From: Arenibacter palladensis
GTDB taxonomy: Bacteria; Bacteroidota; Bacteroidia; Flavobacteriales; Flavobacteriaceae
Direction of reading: 5' to 3'
Assembly: GCF_900129275.1 (NCBI RefSeq)
Contig: NZ_FQUX01000002.1
Location: 809,795-873,794 of the forward strand
Length of the DNA stretch: 64,000 nucleotides
The translations under genes were made by a program, and so were the position numbers. The number at the start of each line of letters is the position of its first letter. Position 1 is the first letter of the stretch. Below are positions 7,633-16,241 of the stretch, piece by piece. The notes beneath the pieces are model-generated. The model saw only the letters and a program-made list of their open reading frames with translations, was not told where the DNA came from and searched no databases.

Positions 7633-9192
7633 TTATTCCTCTGGTGGTCTACCGTGAATATCTTCGTAAATGGTATCGAAGTTTTGACGTAGATGAGTAC
7701 TTAACTTCTTATGATAGTCATCCGTTAGCCACTTAAGAAAGTTATAAGTGCTTTTACTAATACACTTGGCATAACGTTGTATTCTATCATCAATGTCCGG
7801 GCCCAACATCTTGGAAAGTGCCAAGGCATCATATACATCCTCACTATTTTCAACACATATCCTGGCATGTTGGGCTATGGAACGCTCCAACACCACCTTT
7901 GATGACTCCCCATTCTTAATGGAGTCTACATAGGTTTCCTTGATATCGAAATACACTTCATCGGATTTAGCAAACTCTGCCCGCAATTCTTCGGGCATTT
8001 CCCATTTAAAATTGCTTTCCAGCTCTTCATCACTTAGAAGTCTATCAGCGTAAAAATTTGGTGATTTAAAAATAGTCTGCCAATCCAAATCTGCCCCCCA
8101 CGGACCAAATCGATGGAAATTATTTCCGAGGTCAATTACTGAAAAGGTAGATTTATTGTTTAAAATCCTGGAACCACGTCCTATCATCTGGTAATACAGG
8201 GTCAAGGATTTAGTGGCACGGTTCAATATAATGGTATCTATGGTAGGTTCATCGAAACCGGTAGTCAAAATACTTACGGACGTCAAAATAGCATTAGGAG
8301 TCATGTTAAACCACTTTAAGATGGTCTTACGCTGCTTCTTGGTGGCGGTATTGTCCAAATGTGCAATTGGATAGCCTGCAGCTCTGAAAGTCTCGTAAAC
8401 GTGCAGGGAAGTGTTAATACCGTTATTGAAAATCAAGGTCTTCTTACCTTTGGAGTGTTTTTCATAAGCTTCCAAAAGCTTACTGAGCATTTGACTATTA
8501 TTATAAAGATCCTCCGAAGATTTAACCGTATAATCCCCATTGGAACCCACTTCCAAAGAAGTTAGCCCCATATTGTAGGAATAAAATTCCGCCCTTGCCA
8601 AAAACTCATTCTCAATAAGGGATTCAATGGTCTCCCCTACAATCAATTCATCATAGTTGTCCTTCATGGGCAAGTCCTTGTTGGAACTCAAAGGGGTTGC
8701 GGTAACGCCCAAAACAAATGAATTTTCAAAAAACTTGAACAGTTTTGTAAAGGAATTATAATGTGCCTCATCAATAATTACCAACCCAACGTCGGAAATA
8801 TCCAATTTATCGTCCTGAAGCCTGTTATTCAATGTCTCCACCATGGCCACAAAGCAACTGTACTGCTCCTGATCATCCAAATTTGCCTTACTGTCCACCA
8901 CTTTATTGGTTACCCCAAAACTGGTAAGCATGGTAGAAGTTTGTTTACAAAGCTCTATACGGTGGGTCATGATAAGCACCTTCTTATTGTGGTGCTTGAG
9001 ATATTGCCTTACGATTTCAGAAAAAATGACGGTTTTACCTCCGCCAGTGGGCAATTGATACAAAAGATGATAATCATCGGGGGCAGTTTCAAATTTATCA
9101 AAAATCTGGTCTATTGCTCCTTTTTGATAGCTGTACAGCTCCTTATCCGTTTTTCTTTCTACAATGGCATTGGCAATCAAAGTCTCCGACAT
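7633..9192 (-). CDS. DEAD/DEAH superfamily 2 helicase
   Basis: About 519 aa. It has Walker A PTGGGKT, the DEAH box, VTATP (motif III) and GRGSR near motif VI, i.e. a two-lobe SF2 core resembling the SSL2/RadD-like helicases. The C-terminal 130 residues are less familiar and carry no zinc cluster that I can see. The chosen start (MSETLIANAI) is 21 nt inside the longest frame, because the longer start at 9213 would fall within the -7 box at 9211-9218. Likely role: ATP-driven DNA remodelling or repair; no partner gene adjoins it. Confidence 0.85.
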   Translation of the reverse strand: MSETLIANAIVERKTDKELYSYQKGAIDQIFDKFETAPDDYHLLYQLPTGGGKTVIFSEIVRQYLKHHNKKVLIMTHRIELCKQTSTMLTSFGVTNKVVDSKANLDDQEQYSCFVAMVETLNNRLQDDKLDISDVGLVIIDEAHYNSFTKLFKFFENSFVLGVTATPLSSNKDLPMKDNYDELIVGETIESLIENEFLARAEFYSYNMGLTSLEVGSNGDYTVKSSEDLYNNSQMLSKLLEAYEKHSKGKKTLIFNNGINTSLHVYETFRAAGYPIAHLDNTATKKQRKTILKWFNMTPNAILTSVSILTTGFDEPTIDTIILNRATKSLTLYYQMIGRGSRILNNKSTFSVIDLGNNFHRFGPWGADLDWQTIFKSPNFYADRLLSDEELESNFKWEMPEELRAEFAKSDEVYFDIKETYVDSIKNGESSKVVLERSIAQHARICVENSEDVYDALALSKMLGPDIDDRIQRYAKCISKSTYNFLKWLTDDYHKKLSTHLRQNFDTIYEDIHGRPPEE

Positions 9193-9210
9193 AATCTCTT
9201 TTTTGGATTG

Positions 9211-9218
9211 CAAAACTA
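9211..9218 (-). promoter_or_regulatory. -7 box of the helicase gene
   Basis: TAGTTTTG on the minus strand, a perfect TAnnTTTG, about 19 bp before ATG 9192. It decides the start. Confidence 0.55.
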
Positions 9219-9378
9219 AGCCCTTTGTTGGGTGTTTGACGAATATTTTTAGAAAATTTAAGGATTATTTTTTTTGAACATCATCATCACCGGCCAATTA
9301 AAGTGGTTATTAAGCCACATTTCAAAACAAAATACCTAAAAAATTAAGTGCCTAATAAAATCTTGACCCCGCATTATA

Positions 9379-10371
9379 TTAGTTTTTGACAAGGTTTCTT
9401 AACGCCACCCATTGTTTGAGCATTTCCCTTGAATCCGTAGCCGGATATCCCAGTACGGTTTTTCCAGGAAGAACGTCGCTCATCACACCCGAACCAGCCC
9501 CCACTACGGCACCCGAATTGATGGTCGTATGATCTTTAATGGAAGCGCTCCCCCCTATGATTACACCATCGCCCAGGGTCACCGAACCAGCCAAACCACT
9601 GTGCCCGGCCATAATACAGGACCTTCCCAACACACAATTATGGGCTATTTGGACCAAATTGTCGATTTTACATCCATCACCTACTATTGTGGAACTAAAT
9701 TTTCCGCGGTCCACGCAGGAATTGGCCCCAATTTCCACATAATTGCCAATCACCACATTTCCTATTTGGGGAATTTTCACCAAACCCCTGCCGTCTTCGC
9801 TTGGCCTATAGCCAAACCCATCGGCACCAATACTCACATTGGTATGAAAAATACAGTTATTCCCTATGATGCTGCGCTCCCTGATAACGGTACCCGACCA
9901 TACCACGGTATGATGGCCAATGGTACTCTCATCAAAAACAGTAACATTGGGATAAAGGATAACCCCATCTCCCAAAACTACATTTTTACCCACATAACTA
10001 CCGGCTCCAATCTTACAACCTTTACCCAAAACCGCAGTTTCGTGCACTACCGCCCTAGGATGTATCTCTTCAATCATTTCAGGTGGTTCCGGCTGAAATG
10101 CCTCCAGCAATTTGGCCATGGCCAAATCCGCATTTGCCACCTTGATAAAAGCCCTATCCGCACCTGGCTGTATTTTTACTGCATTGGTCACAATGGCAGC
10201 ACTAGCACTGCATGAATCCCATTGTCGCGCATATTTATTACTGGAGATGAACGTAATTTGCTGATCTTTGGCCCTGTCCATTTGTTCGGCGCCAATAATC
10301 GACTTATTATATTCCCCTATAAGCTCCCCATTCAAAAGGTCACTTATTTCTGCAACGGTAAATGATTTCAT
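9379..10371 (-). CDS. lpxD: UDP-3-O-acylglucosamine N-acyltransferase LpxD
   Basis: 330 aa, third step of lipid A synthesis: transfer of a 3-hydroxyacyl chain from ACP to the 2-amino group of UDP-3-O-acylglucosamine. It has an N-terminal uridine-binding domain (to about residue 100), then a left-handed beta helix of hexapeptide repeats, then a short C-terminal helix. The catalytic His lies in DNLVQIAHNC, and the signature GADGFGYRPSEDG is present. It is the only lipid A gene here, not in an lpx cluster. Many flavobacteria carry more than one lpxD-like gene, so this may be a second copy; that needs the whole genome. Confidence 0.95.
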   Translation of the reverse strand: MKSFTVAEISDLLNGELIGEYNKSIIGAEQMDRAKDQQITFISSNKYARQWDSCSASAAIVTNAVKIQPGADRAFIKVANADLAMAKLLEAFQPEPPEMIEEIHPRAVVHETAVLGKGCKIGAGSYVGKNVVLGDGVILYPNVTVFDESTIGHHTVVWSGTVIRERSIIGNNCIFHTNVSIGADGFGYRPSEDGRGLVKIPQIGNVVIGNYVEIGANSCVDRGKFSSTIVGDGCKIDNLVQIAHNCVLGRSCIMAGHSGLAGSVTLGDGVIIGGSASIKDHTTINSGAVVGAGSGVMSDVLPGKTVLGYPATDSREMLKQWVALRNLVKN

Positions 10372-10562
10372 ATAATATTTTTGTAATTGTTTTATTTCTA
10401 AAACATTGATTTATTTTCTGTCAAATATTTAAATATAGCGTTAAATTTCAAACTATATTGTTAATTATTAAGGTTGCTGGGACAAAAACATTAAACAAGA
10501 CTATAGACAGCAATGATTAAATTGTATATTCTCTTGCGCCAAATACCCTTTACCAATAACTG

Positions 10563-10784
10563 TTATTTACTTTTCCTTTGCGACCTAATATACAATTGTT
10601 CTACCTTTTCCCGTGCCCAAGGAGTCCGTCTTAAGAATTTTAAACTGGATTTGATAGAGGGGTCGTGATTAAAGCAGCGAATATTGATTCTTTCACCCAT
10701 TTCCTCCCAACCATATTGAGACACCAGGGATTCCAAAATATCGGCCAAGGTAATGCCATGTAAAGGGTTCTTATCGTTATTCAT
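10563..10784 (-). CDS. VF530 (DUF2132) family DNA-binding protein
   Basis: 73 aa, almost entirely the VF530 fold. The conserved line [16 protein letters not shown], the [14 protein letters not shown] segment and [17 protein letters not shown] all match the family. VF530 proteins are small, and a structure has suggested DNA binding, but their function is unproven. Monocistronic, flanked by lpxD and an RNA helicase on the same strand. Confidence 0.9.
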   Translation of the reverse strand: MNNDKNPLHGITLADILESLVSQYGWEEMGERINIRCFNHDPSIKSSLKFLRRTPWAREKVEQLYIRSQRKSK

Positions 10785-10837
10785 TTAAAGCAATACATTA
10801 AATAGAATTAATTATATAACTCAATTTAAGTTAAATG

Positions 10838-12196
10838 TTATTTTCTTTTTTTGTTTTTTTGGGCTAATCTTTTATCGCCCCTAGTAATCGGTTTTTTATA
10901 CTTCTTTGCAATTACCCTTTTATAAGACCCCCCTTGGTTTACCTTTTTATTTTTTTCCGCTTTCTCATGAAAGGCGGCGCCACGGGCCTCTGCTTCGGAC
11001 GCGCTCACAGGATTGTTGTGTTCCAAATTTTTGGGGCGTTCTTCCGGCGCCAACTCCTCTGATATTTTTACCTCCTTTGGTAACTCCAACAACGGTATTT
11101 CGTAATCCATTAATTTCTCAATGGCATTTTTAAACTCCTCTTCCTTTTCGGTATACAACAACAAAGAGTTTCCTTTTTTCTCCGCTCTTCCCGTTCTACC
11201 TATACGGTGCATATAGTTCTCCGGGAATGTTGGGGTATCAAAATTTATAACGTGGGTAATTTGCTCTAGATCCAATCCCCTGGACATTACATCTGTGGAG
11301 ACCAGTATCCTATTTTTACCTTCATCAAATTGTTTGATGGACCTAATTCTATAATTCTGTGTTTTATTGGAATGTATTATTGCTGCCTCATCCCCAAAAT
11401 CTTCCTTTAAAGCTTCAAATAATCTATCGGCACTTCTTTTATTGGAAACAAAGATCAACACCTTTTTGTATATGGTTTTATCTTTCAAAAGAAAAGCCAA
11501 AAGGTTTACTTTGGTATAATAGTTTGGCACGGCATAGACCACTTGTTCAATATTTTCCAATGGGGTGCCACTTACTGCAATCGATATTTTTACCGGAGCA
11601 ATAAAAAAGTCCTCTATCAATTTGGAAACCTCCTCGGTCATGGTAGCCGAAAACATGATGTTCTGCCTTCTCTGTGGCATTAACTCAAAAATATTGGTAA
11701 TCTGAAATCGAAAACCAAGATCCAACATAACATCGACCTCATCGATGACCAATTTCTTGATATCCTTGAGCTTAACTGTCCTATCCAGTGTTAGGTCATA
11801 CAATCTACCGGGTGTAGCCACCAAGATATCACACCCCTGTGCAACTGCTTGTCGCTGTGTATTTATATTTGCCCCACCGTAAATACCGCAAACCCTAACA
11901 CTCATATATTTGGAATAGGCTTCAATGTTGGCTACCACCTGCAACACCAACTCCCTTGTTGGTACCAATATCAATATTCTGGGATTGGGTTGTTTCGAAA
12001 ATTTCAACTCCTGCAAAAGAGGCAACATATAGGCAAATGTCTTCCCCGTACCTGTTTGTGCAATCCCTACAATATCCTTACCTGACATGATTACGGAAAA
12101 GGCCTCTTGCTGAATAGGTGTCGGGGAACCAAATCCCAAATCCTCTATGGCATAATGTAATTGCTTAGATATATTAAAATCCGAAAAAGTACTCAT
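10838..12196 (-). CDS. DEAD-box RNA helicase (RhlE-like)
   Basis: 452 aa from the ATG at 12196 (MSTFSDFNIS). Motif Q is SPTPIQQEAF, motif I AQTGTGKT, motif Ia PTRELVLQV, motif III SAT and motif VI HRIGRTGRAEK. Motif II reads DEVD rather than DEAD. A basic, low-complexity C-terminal tail of about 80 residues (rich in KK and KKYKKP) is typical of RhlE-type helicases that bind rRNA or mRNA. A 31-residue upstream extension is possible but lies across the -7 box at 12213-12220, so it was rejected. Likely role: ribosome assembly or cold adaptation. Confidence 0.92.
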   Translation of the reverse strand: MSTFSDFNISKQLHYAIEDLGFGSPTPIQQEAFSVIMSGKDIVGIAQTGTGKTFAYMLPLLQELKFSKQPNPRILILVPTRELVLQVVANIEAYSKYMSVRVCGIYGGANINTQRQAVAQGCDILVATPGRLYDLTLDRTVKLKDIKKLVIDEVDVMLDLGFRFQITNIFELMPQRRQNIMFSATMTEEVSKLIEDFFIAPVKISIAVSGTPLENIEQVVYAVPNYYTKVNLLAFLLKDKTIYKKVLIFVSNKRSADRLFEALKEDFGDEAAIIHSNKTQNYRIRSIKQFDEGKNRILVSTDVMSRGLDLEQITHVINFDTPTFPENYMHRIGRTGRAEKKGNSLLLYTEKEEEFKNAIEKLMDYEIPLLELPKEVKISEELAPEERPKNLEHNNPVSASEAEARGAAFHEKAEKNKKVNQGGSYKRVIAKKYKKPITRGDKRLAQKNKKRK

Positions 12197-12212
12197 TCCC
12201 AATATTTTTGGA

Positions 12213-12220
12213 CAAAGGTA
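12213..12220 (-). promoter_or_regulatory. -7 box of the RhlE-like helicase gene
   Basis: TACCTTTG on the minus strand, 17 bp before ATG 12196. It excludes the longer reading frame start at 12289. Confidence 0.6.
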
Positions 12221-12366
12221 GAGTTTATAATCTTGATTACTACCGTTTTTGCAATTGTTGATATAATTCAAAGGCAACCGTAGATTCATAATTAAAACTT
12301 AATTCCAGAGTTTAACTATGCGATTATTATTATTTTGATGCCGCTTACTAATTTAAATTCCAAAAA

Positions 12367-13917
12367 ATGAAAAAAACCTACCTTCTATTTACTTTGTCCC
12401 TATTAAGCTTCATCCAGACCGGATTTACTCAGACTACCGATAAAATTGTAGCTCAAATAGTATCCGAAGTCCATGAAAATTCGCAGTTGGAAGCCTTGGC
12501 GCACCAATTATTGGATGTCATTGGCCCTAGGCTGGTCGGCACACCGCAGATGCAACAAGCCCATGATTGGGCAGTGAACCAATACACCAACTGGGGAATC
12601 GCAGCAACAAACGAACAATGGGGCCAATGGAGGGGCTGGGAACGGGGAATAACACATATAGACATGGTATCACCTAGAGTACAAACCTTAAAAGGAACCC
12701 AACTGGCATGGAGCCCAAGTACCGGACGTAAAGGTATTACGGCAGAGTTAATGGTATTGCCTACCGTTGCCGATTCCGCTGAATTCAACAATTGGCTACC
12801 TACTGTTAAAGGTAAGCTGGTAATGATCTCTATGAAGGAACCTACCGGTAGACCGGATTATAACTGGGAAGAATTTGCAACGCCGGAGTCTTATTATAAA
12901 ATGAAAAAAGATAGGGAGGCCCAAGAAAATGAATGGTCAACAAATATGCAACGCATAGGATACGATAGGCGTTCGCTCCCTATTGCCCTGGAAAAAGCTG
13001 GAGCAGCGGGAATAGTTAGTTCCTATTGGTCCAAGGGGTTTGGCGCCAACAAAATTTTTGGAGCCAATACGGACAAAATTCCAATTATCGATTTGGAACT
13101 GGAAGACTATACCATGCTTTACAGATTGGTGGAGCATGGAGATCGCCCCAAAATTAAAATTTTGGCAGAGTCCAAAGAGCTTGGTGCCGTACCCACTTTT
13201 AATACCATAGCAGAAATAAAGGGTTCAGAAAAACCCAATGAATATGTTGTACTATCGGCTCATTTCGATTCTTGGGATGGCGGTACGGGGGCCACGGATA
13301 ACGGAACGGGCACCTTGGTAATGATGGAAACCATGCGCGTGCTCAAAAAATTATATCCCAATCCCAAAAGGACCATTTTGGTCGGACATTGGGGAAGCGA
13401 AGAACAGGGATTGAACGGCTCCAGGGCTTATGTAGAGGACCACCCTGAAATTGTGGGTAATGTACAAGCCGTTTTTAATCAAGACAATGGTACGGGGAGA
13501 GTGGTGCAAATATCCGGAGGCGGGTTTGCCAATTCCTATAATTACATTCCAAGATGGTTATCCGCCGTTCCGGACGATATTACCCAACATATAGAGACCA
13601 CATTTCCTGGAATGCCTGCTGGCGGAGGGTCGGACAACGCTTCCTTTATAGCTGCCGGAGCCCCTGCTTTTGGACTTAGTTCCTTAAATTGGTCCTATTG
13701 GAATTATACTTGGCACACCAATAGGGATACTTATGATAAAATTGTTTTTGACGATTTAAAGAACAATGTAATTCTTACAGCAATATTGGCCTATATGGCA
13801 AGTGAAGATCCGGAAATGGCCTCTAGGGAAAAAAGAATATTGCCGGTCAACCCTAAAACTGGGGAACAATCCATTTGGCCAGCACAGCGTTCTCCCGAAA
13901 GGAAAGGAGGATTGTAA
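12367..13917 (+). CDS. Secreted M28 family metallopeptidase
   Basis: 516 aa with a signal peptide ending near TGFTQ. It is an M28 zinc aminopeptidase/carboxypeptidase-like enzyme with a protease-associated insert in the first half (around residues 130-270). Metal-site segments are visible: LSAHFDSWDGG (His299, Asp301), GATDNGTG with the bridging Asp, and SEEQGLNGS with the catalytic/metal Glu pair. GGGSDNASF and YTWHTNRDTYD supply the later ligands. It probably trims peptides in the periplasm or outside the cell. Monocistronic and divergent from the RNA helicase. Confidence 0.92.
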   Translation: MKKTYLLFTLSLLSFIQTGFTQTTDKIVAQIVSEVHENSQLEALAHQLLDVIGPRLVGTPQMQQAHDWAVNQYTNWGIAATNEQWGQWRGWERGITHIDMVSPRVQTLKGTQLAWSPSTGRKGITAELMVLPTVADSAEFNNWLPTVKGKLVMISMKEPTGRPDYNWEEFATPESYYKMKKDREAQENEWSTNMQRIGYDRRSLPIALEKAGAAGIVSSYWSKGFGANKIFGANTDKIPIIDLELEDYTMLYRLVEHGDRPKIKILAESKELGAVPTFNTIAEIKGSEKPNEYVVLSAHFDSWDGGTGATDNGTGTLVMMETMRVLKKLYPNPKRTILVGHWGSEEQGLNGSRAYVEDHPEIVGNVQAVFNQDNGTGRVVQISGGGFANSYNYIPRWLSAVPDDITQHIETTFPGMPAGGGSDNASFIAAGAPAFGLSSLNWSYWNYTWHTNRDTYDKIVFDDLKNNVILTAILAYMASEDPEMASREKRILPVNPKTGEQSIWPAQRSPERKGGL

Positions 13918-14023
13918 GAATTTCCCATTAATTTCCCTTGGGTTTATTAAAAATAAAGACTAACTTAAATTCCAGAATTTATACCAGATCTTGCTAGGTC
14001 TGTTAACCTAAAAACAATTAAAT

Positions 14024-14326
14024 ATGAATATCAATTTTGTATATGATGATGTAAAAGCCAGTGCCCGTTTAGAAGAATTGGCTACCAAGAAGTTAGAAAA
14101 ACTAGAAGACAAATATGATTTTATAGTGCGCGCCGATGTTTTCTTTAAAAAAGAGAACACTTCCTCACCTGATACCGGTTTAATTTGTAACATACGGCTA
14201 AGTGCACCTGGCCCCAGATTATTTGCAGAGTCCAACAACTCTAAATTTGAAGTTTCCATTGCCGCTTCAGTAGAAGAACTTGAAAGGCAATTGGAAAAAA
14301 GAAAAGGCAAAATGAAAACACATTAG
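14024..14326 (+). CDS. hpf: Ribosome hibernation promoting factor (short form)
   Basis: 100 aa, the short HPF/RaiA (YfiA) fold without the C-terminal dimerisation domain. It opens MNINFVYDDVKASARLEELA and contains the beta-alpha-beta-beta-beta-alpha pattern, with the conserved E-S and SIAASVEELERQL helix near the end. It binds the 30S subunit and stabilises idle ribosomes in stationary phase. A strong terminator follows directly. Confidence 0.93.
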   Translation: MNINFVYDDVKASARLEELATKKLEKLEDKYDFIVRADVFFKKENTSSPDTGLICNIRLSAPGPRLFAESNNSKFEVSIAASVEELERQLEKRKGKMKTH

Positions 14327-14353
14327 CCTAATTAATTACAATTAAAACACAAA

Positions 14354-14395
14354 AAATGCCCCGGTAAAGAGTTGAATCTTCCCGGGGCATTTTTA
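14354..14395 (+). terminator. Terminator after hpf
   Basis: AATGCCCCGG (14355-14364) pairs with CCGGGGCATT (14382-14391) around a 17-base loop, followed by T-rich sequence. Preceding A residues make it bidirectional, so it can also serve the convergent gene to the right. Confidence 0.85.
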
Positions 14396-14434
14396 TTTAT
14401 CATTTTATGACGATAAATTATAAGCTTCCTTTTT

Positions 14435-14782
14435 TTAATCCCCATCGTCCTCAAATTGGGTATCGGCCAAGGTTTTCATCAATCTATCCGAGAAAGGGTT
14501 TTTGTACAAATCCCTCATCAACCTTTTTCTTTTACGATCTGAAATGTCCATAGTATCCAAAATACCTTTTCTCCTTTTGACCTCAACAAACCGCTTCTTC
14601 TTTAAAGCCATCCGATCTTCGGCAGATAAAATCATGTCTGGCTCATACTCCTCCAATACCGTCCATTTTTCCACCTTCAGCTTTTTTCCCAAAGTGTCAC
14701 TCTCCTTGGATTGGGCATTGCCATCCACCAAGAAAAAAACCATAACAAGCACAATTACAGCGCTGTATATATCTTTAATCAT
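14435..14782 (-). CDS. Hypothetical secreted protein, basic and helical
   Basis: 115 aa with a signal peptide (cleavage probably after DGNA). The mature part is highly charged, with Lys/Arg clusters (ALKKKRFVEVKRRK, ISDRKRKRLMRDL) and an acidic end (FEDDGD). No known domain recognised. It converges with hpf and shares its bidirectional terminator. Start ATG at 14782. Confidence 0.7.
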   Translation of the reverse strand: MIKDIYSAVIVLVMVFFLVDGNAQSKESDTLGKKLKVEKWTVLEEYEPDMILSAEDRMALKKKRFVEVKRRKGILDTMDISDRKRKRLMRDLYKNPFSDRLMKTLADTQFEDDGD

Positions 14783-14998
14783 GTTTCATAAAAGTGTCTG
14801 TTTAAAGTTATAACATTTTATTCATCCTGCCGCACCATAAATCCAGCCCAGACTTACAGTATATCGTGTTTTATAACCTTCTATCGATAATCCACATCCA
14901 TCCATTGTTACAACAACCTCAAAATCCGGCAAAATGCAATACTCTATTCCCAAAAAAAGAATGTTATATGTTCGCACTAGTGATTGAAAAATGATACT

Positions 14999-15006
14999 TA
15001 CATTTG
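14999..15006 (+). promoter_or_regulatory. -7 box of the terC-like gene
   Basis: TACATTTG, a perfect TAnnTTTG, 22 bp before ATG 15028. The leader would be about 16 nt, which supports that start. Confidence 0.55.
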
Positions 15007-15027
15007 TGCCTTTAAATACAAAAATGT

Positions 15028-15972
15028 ATGTTGGTTTGGGGTTCTTTTATTGGTCTGATCATTATTTTTTTGGCTCTGGATTTAGGTGTTTTTCACAAAC
15101 ATGAACACGTAATTAAAACCAAGGAAGCCAGTATTTGGACCGCAGTTTGGGTAACCGTGGCACTAAGCTTTAGTGGGGTTATCTATTGGCTGTTCTCCAA
15201 TAATATCATTGACAACCCTACCGGTTTAACCCCAAACGATGCTGTTCTAAAATACATAACCGGCTATCTTATTGAACTATCGCTTAGTGTAGATAATGTT
15301 TTTGTGATTGCCGTAATATTCAGTGCTTTCAAGATTCCGGCCATTTACCAGCACCGGGTACTGTTCTGGGGAATATTGGGGGCAATAGTTTTTAGGGCCA
15401 TTATGATAGTGTTCGGGGTTGCCCTGATTACCAAGTTTGATTGGATTATTTATGTCTTTGGAGTATTCCTATTGTATACGGCCTTTAAAATGCTGAAATC
15501 GGACAACAGCGAATTTGATCCAAAAAAGTCCTTCATATTTAAAAGATTAAAAAAAATATACCCCATTACGGCAAGCATTAATGGCCATGATTTTTTCGTA
15601 AAACGTATGGGCGTTACTGCCGCTACCCCACTATTTGTTGCCTTGGTAATTATTGAATTAACGGATATTCTATTTGCAATGGACAGCATCCCTGCTATCT
15701 TGGCCATTACGGCCGACCCTTTTATTGTTTTTAGCTCCAATATTTTGGCCATATTGGGATTGCGATCCATGTATTTCCTAATTTCCAGAATGCTGGAGAA
15801 ATTCAGGTATATCAACTATAGCCTAGTAGTGATTTTAGCTTTTGTAGGTTTAAAAATGATGTTTTCCCACCACATAGAAATCCCAGAGTGGGTATCCCTT
15901 ACAGTGATATCCGTATCCTTGGTTGGGGGAATAATTTTCTCACTACTCATCACCGAAGAAAAAGGGAAGTGA
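15028..15972 (+). CDS. TerC/Alx family integral membrane protein
   Basis: 314 aa with about eight or nine membrane helices. The acidic residues conserved in TerC/Alx are visible: Asp in FLALDLGVF, SLSVDNVFVIAV and ELTDILFAMDSIPAIL. Family members export or homeostatically handle Mn2+ (Alx, MeeY/TerC), and some relate to tellurite resistance. No ter operon partners are present, so a metal-homeostasis exporter is the better reading. A second ATG four bases upstream at 15024 is out of frame. It converges with the PKS operon, with ten bases between stop codons. Confidence 0.92.
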   Translation: MLVWGSFIGLIIIFLALDLGVFHKHEHVIKTKEASIWTAVWVTVALSFSGVIYWLFSNNIIDNPTGLTPNDAVLKYITGYLIELSLSVDNVFVIAVIFSAFKIPAIYQHRVLFWGILGAIVFRAIMIVFGVALITKFDWIIYVFGVFLLYTAFKMLKSDNSEFDPKKSFIFKRLKKIYPITASINGHDFFVKRMGVTAATPLFVALVIIELTDILFAMDSIPAILAITADPFIVFSSNILAILGLRSMYFLISRMLEKFRYINYSLVVILAFVGLKMMFSHHIEIPEWVSLTVISVSLVGGIIFSLLITEEKGK

Positions 15973-15981
15973 AAGTGCCAG

Positions 15982-16239
15982 TTATTTTTTAACCTGCAAT
16001 TTCTGGGCAATAATAATTAGGGCATCCTGTACGGTTTGCATTTTGTCCATATCTTCATTTTCCAAACGTATCCCAAACGCATCCTCTACATCAAGGACAA
16101 TATCGACCAAATTGGCCGAATTAATATTGAGTTCCTTCACGAAATTACTATCCACCTCAATGGCATCCACAGAAACATCATCAGGAAGGTACATCTTAAC
16201 GATATCCTTCAATTGCCCAAAATGTTGATCACTCTCCAC
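15982..16239 (-). CDS. Acyl carrier protein of the type III PKS cluster
   Basis: 85 aa four-helix ACP. The phosphopantetheine Ser is Ser41 in LNINSANLVDI; the usual D-S-L is N-S-A here, so this is a specialised carrier. The start is GTG, two bases after the ketosynthase stop codon, with no in-frame ATG nearby. It is the last gene of the six-gene operon and most likely carries the acyl chain made by the ketosynthase and dehydratase before transfer to the type III PKS. It is not the housekeeping AcpP, which normally has DSL and sits beside fabF. Confidence 0.88.
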   Translation of the reverse strand: MESDQHFGQLKDIVKMYLPDDVSVDAIEVDSNFVKELNINSANLVDIVLDVEDAFGIRLENEDMDKMQTVQDALIIIAQKLQVKK

Positions 16240-16241
16240 AG

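Noticed and set aside
8761..9219. 152-codon frame on the plus strand
   Set aside because: Antisense shadow of the SF2 helicase N-terminal half, including its Walker A region.
9529..10215. 228-codon frame on the plus strand
   Set aside because: Antisense to lpxD, which has the full hexapeptide-repeat family signature; the plus frame has no family character.
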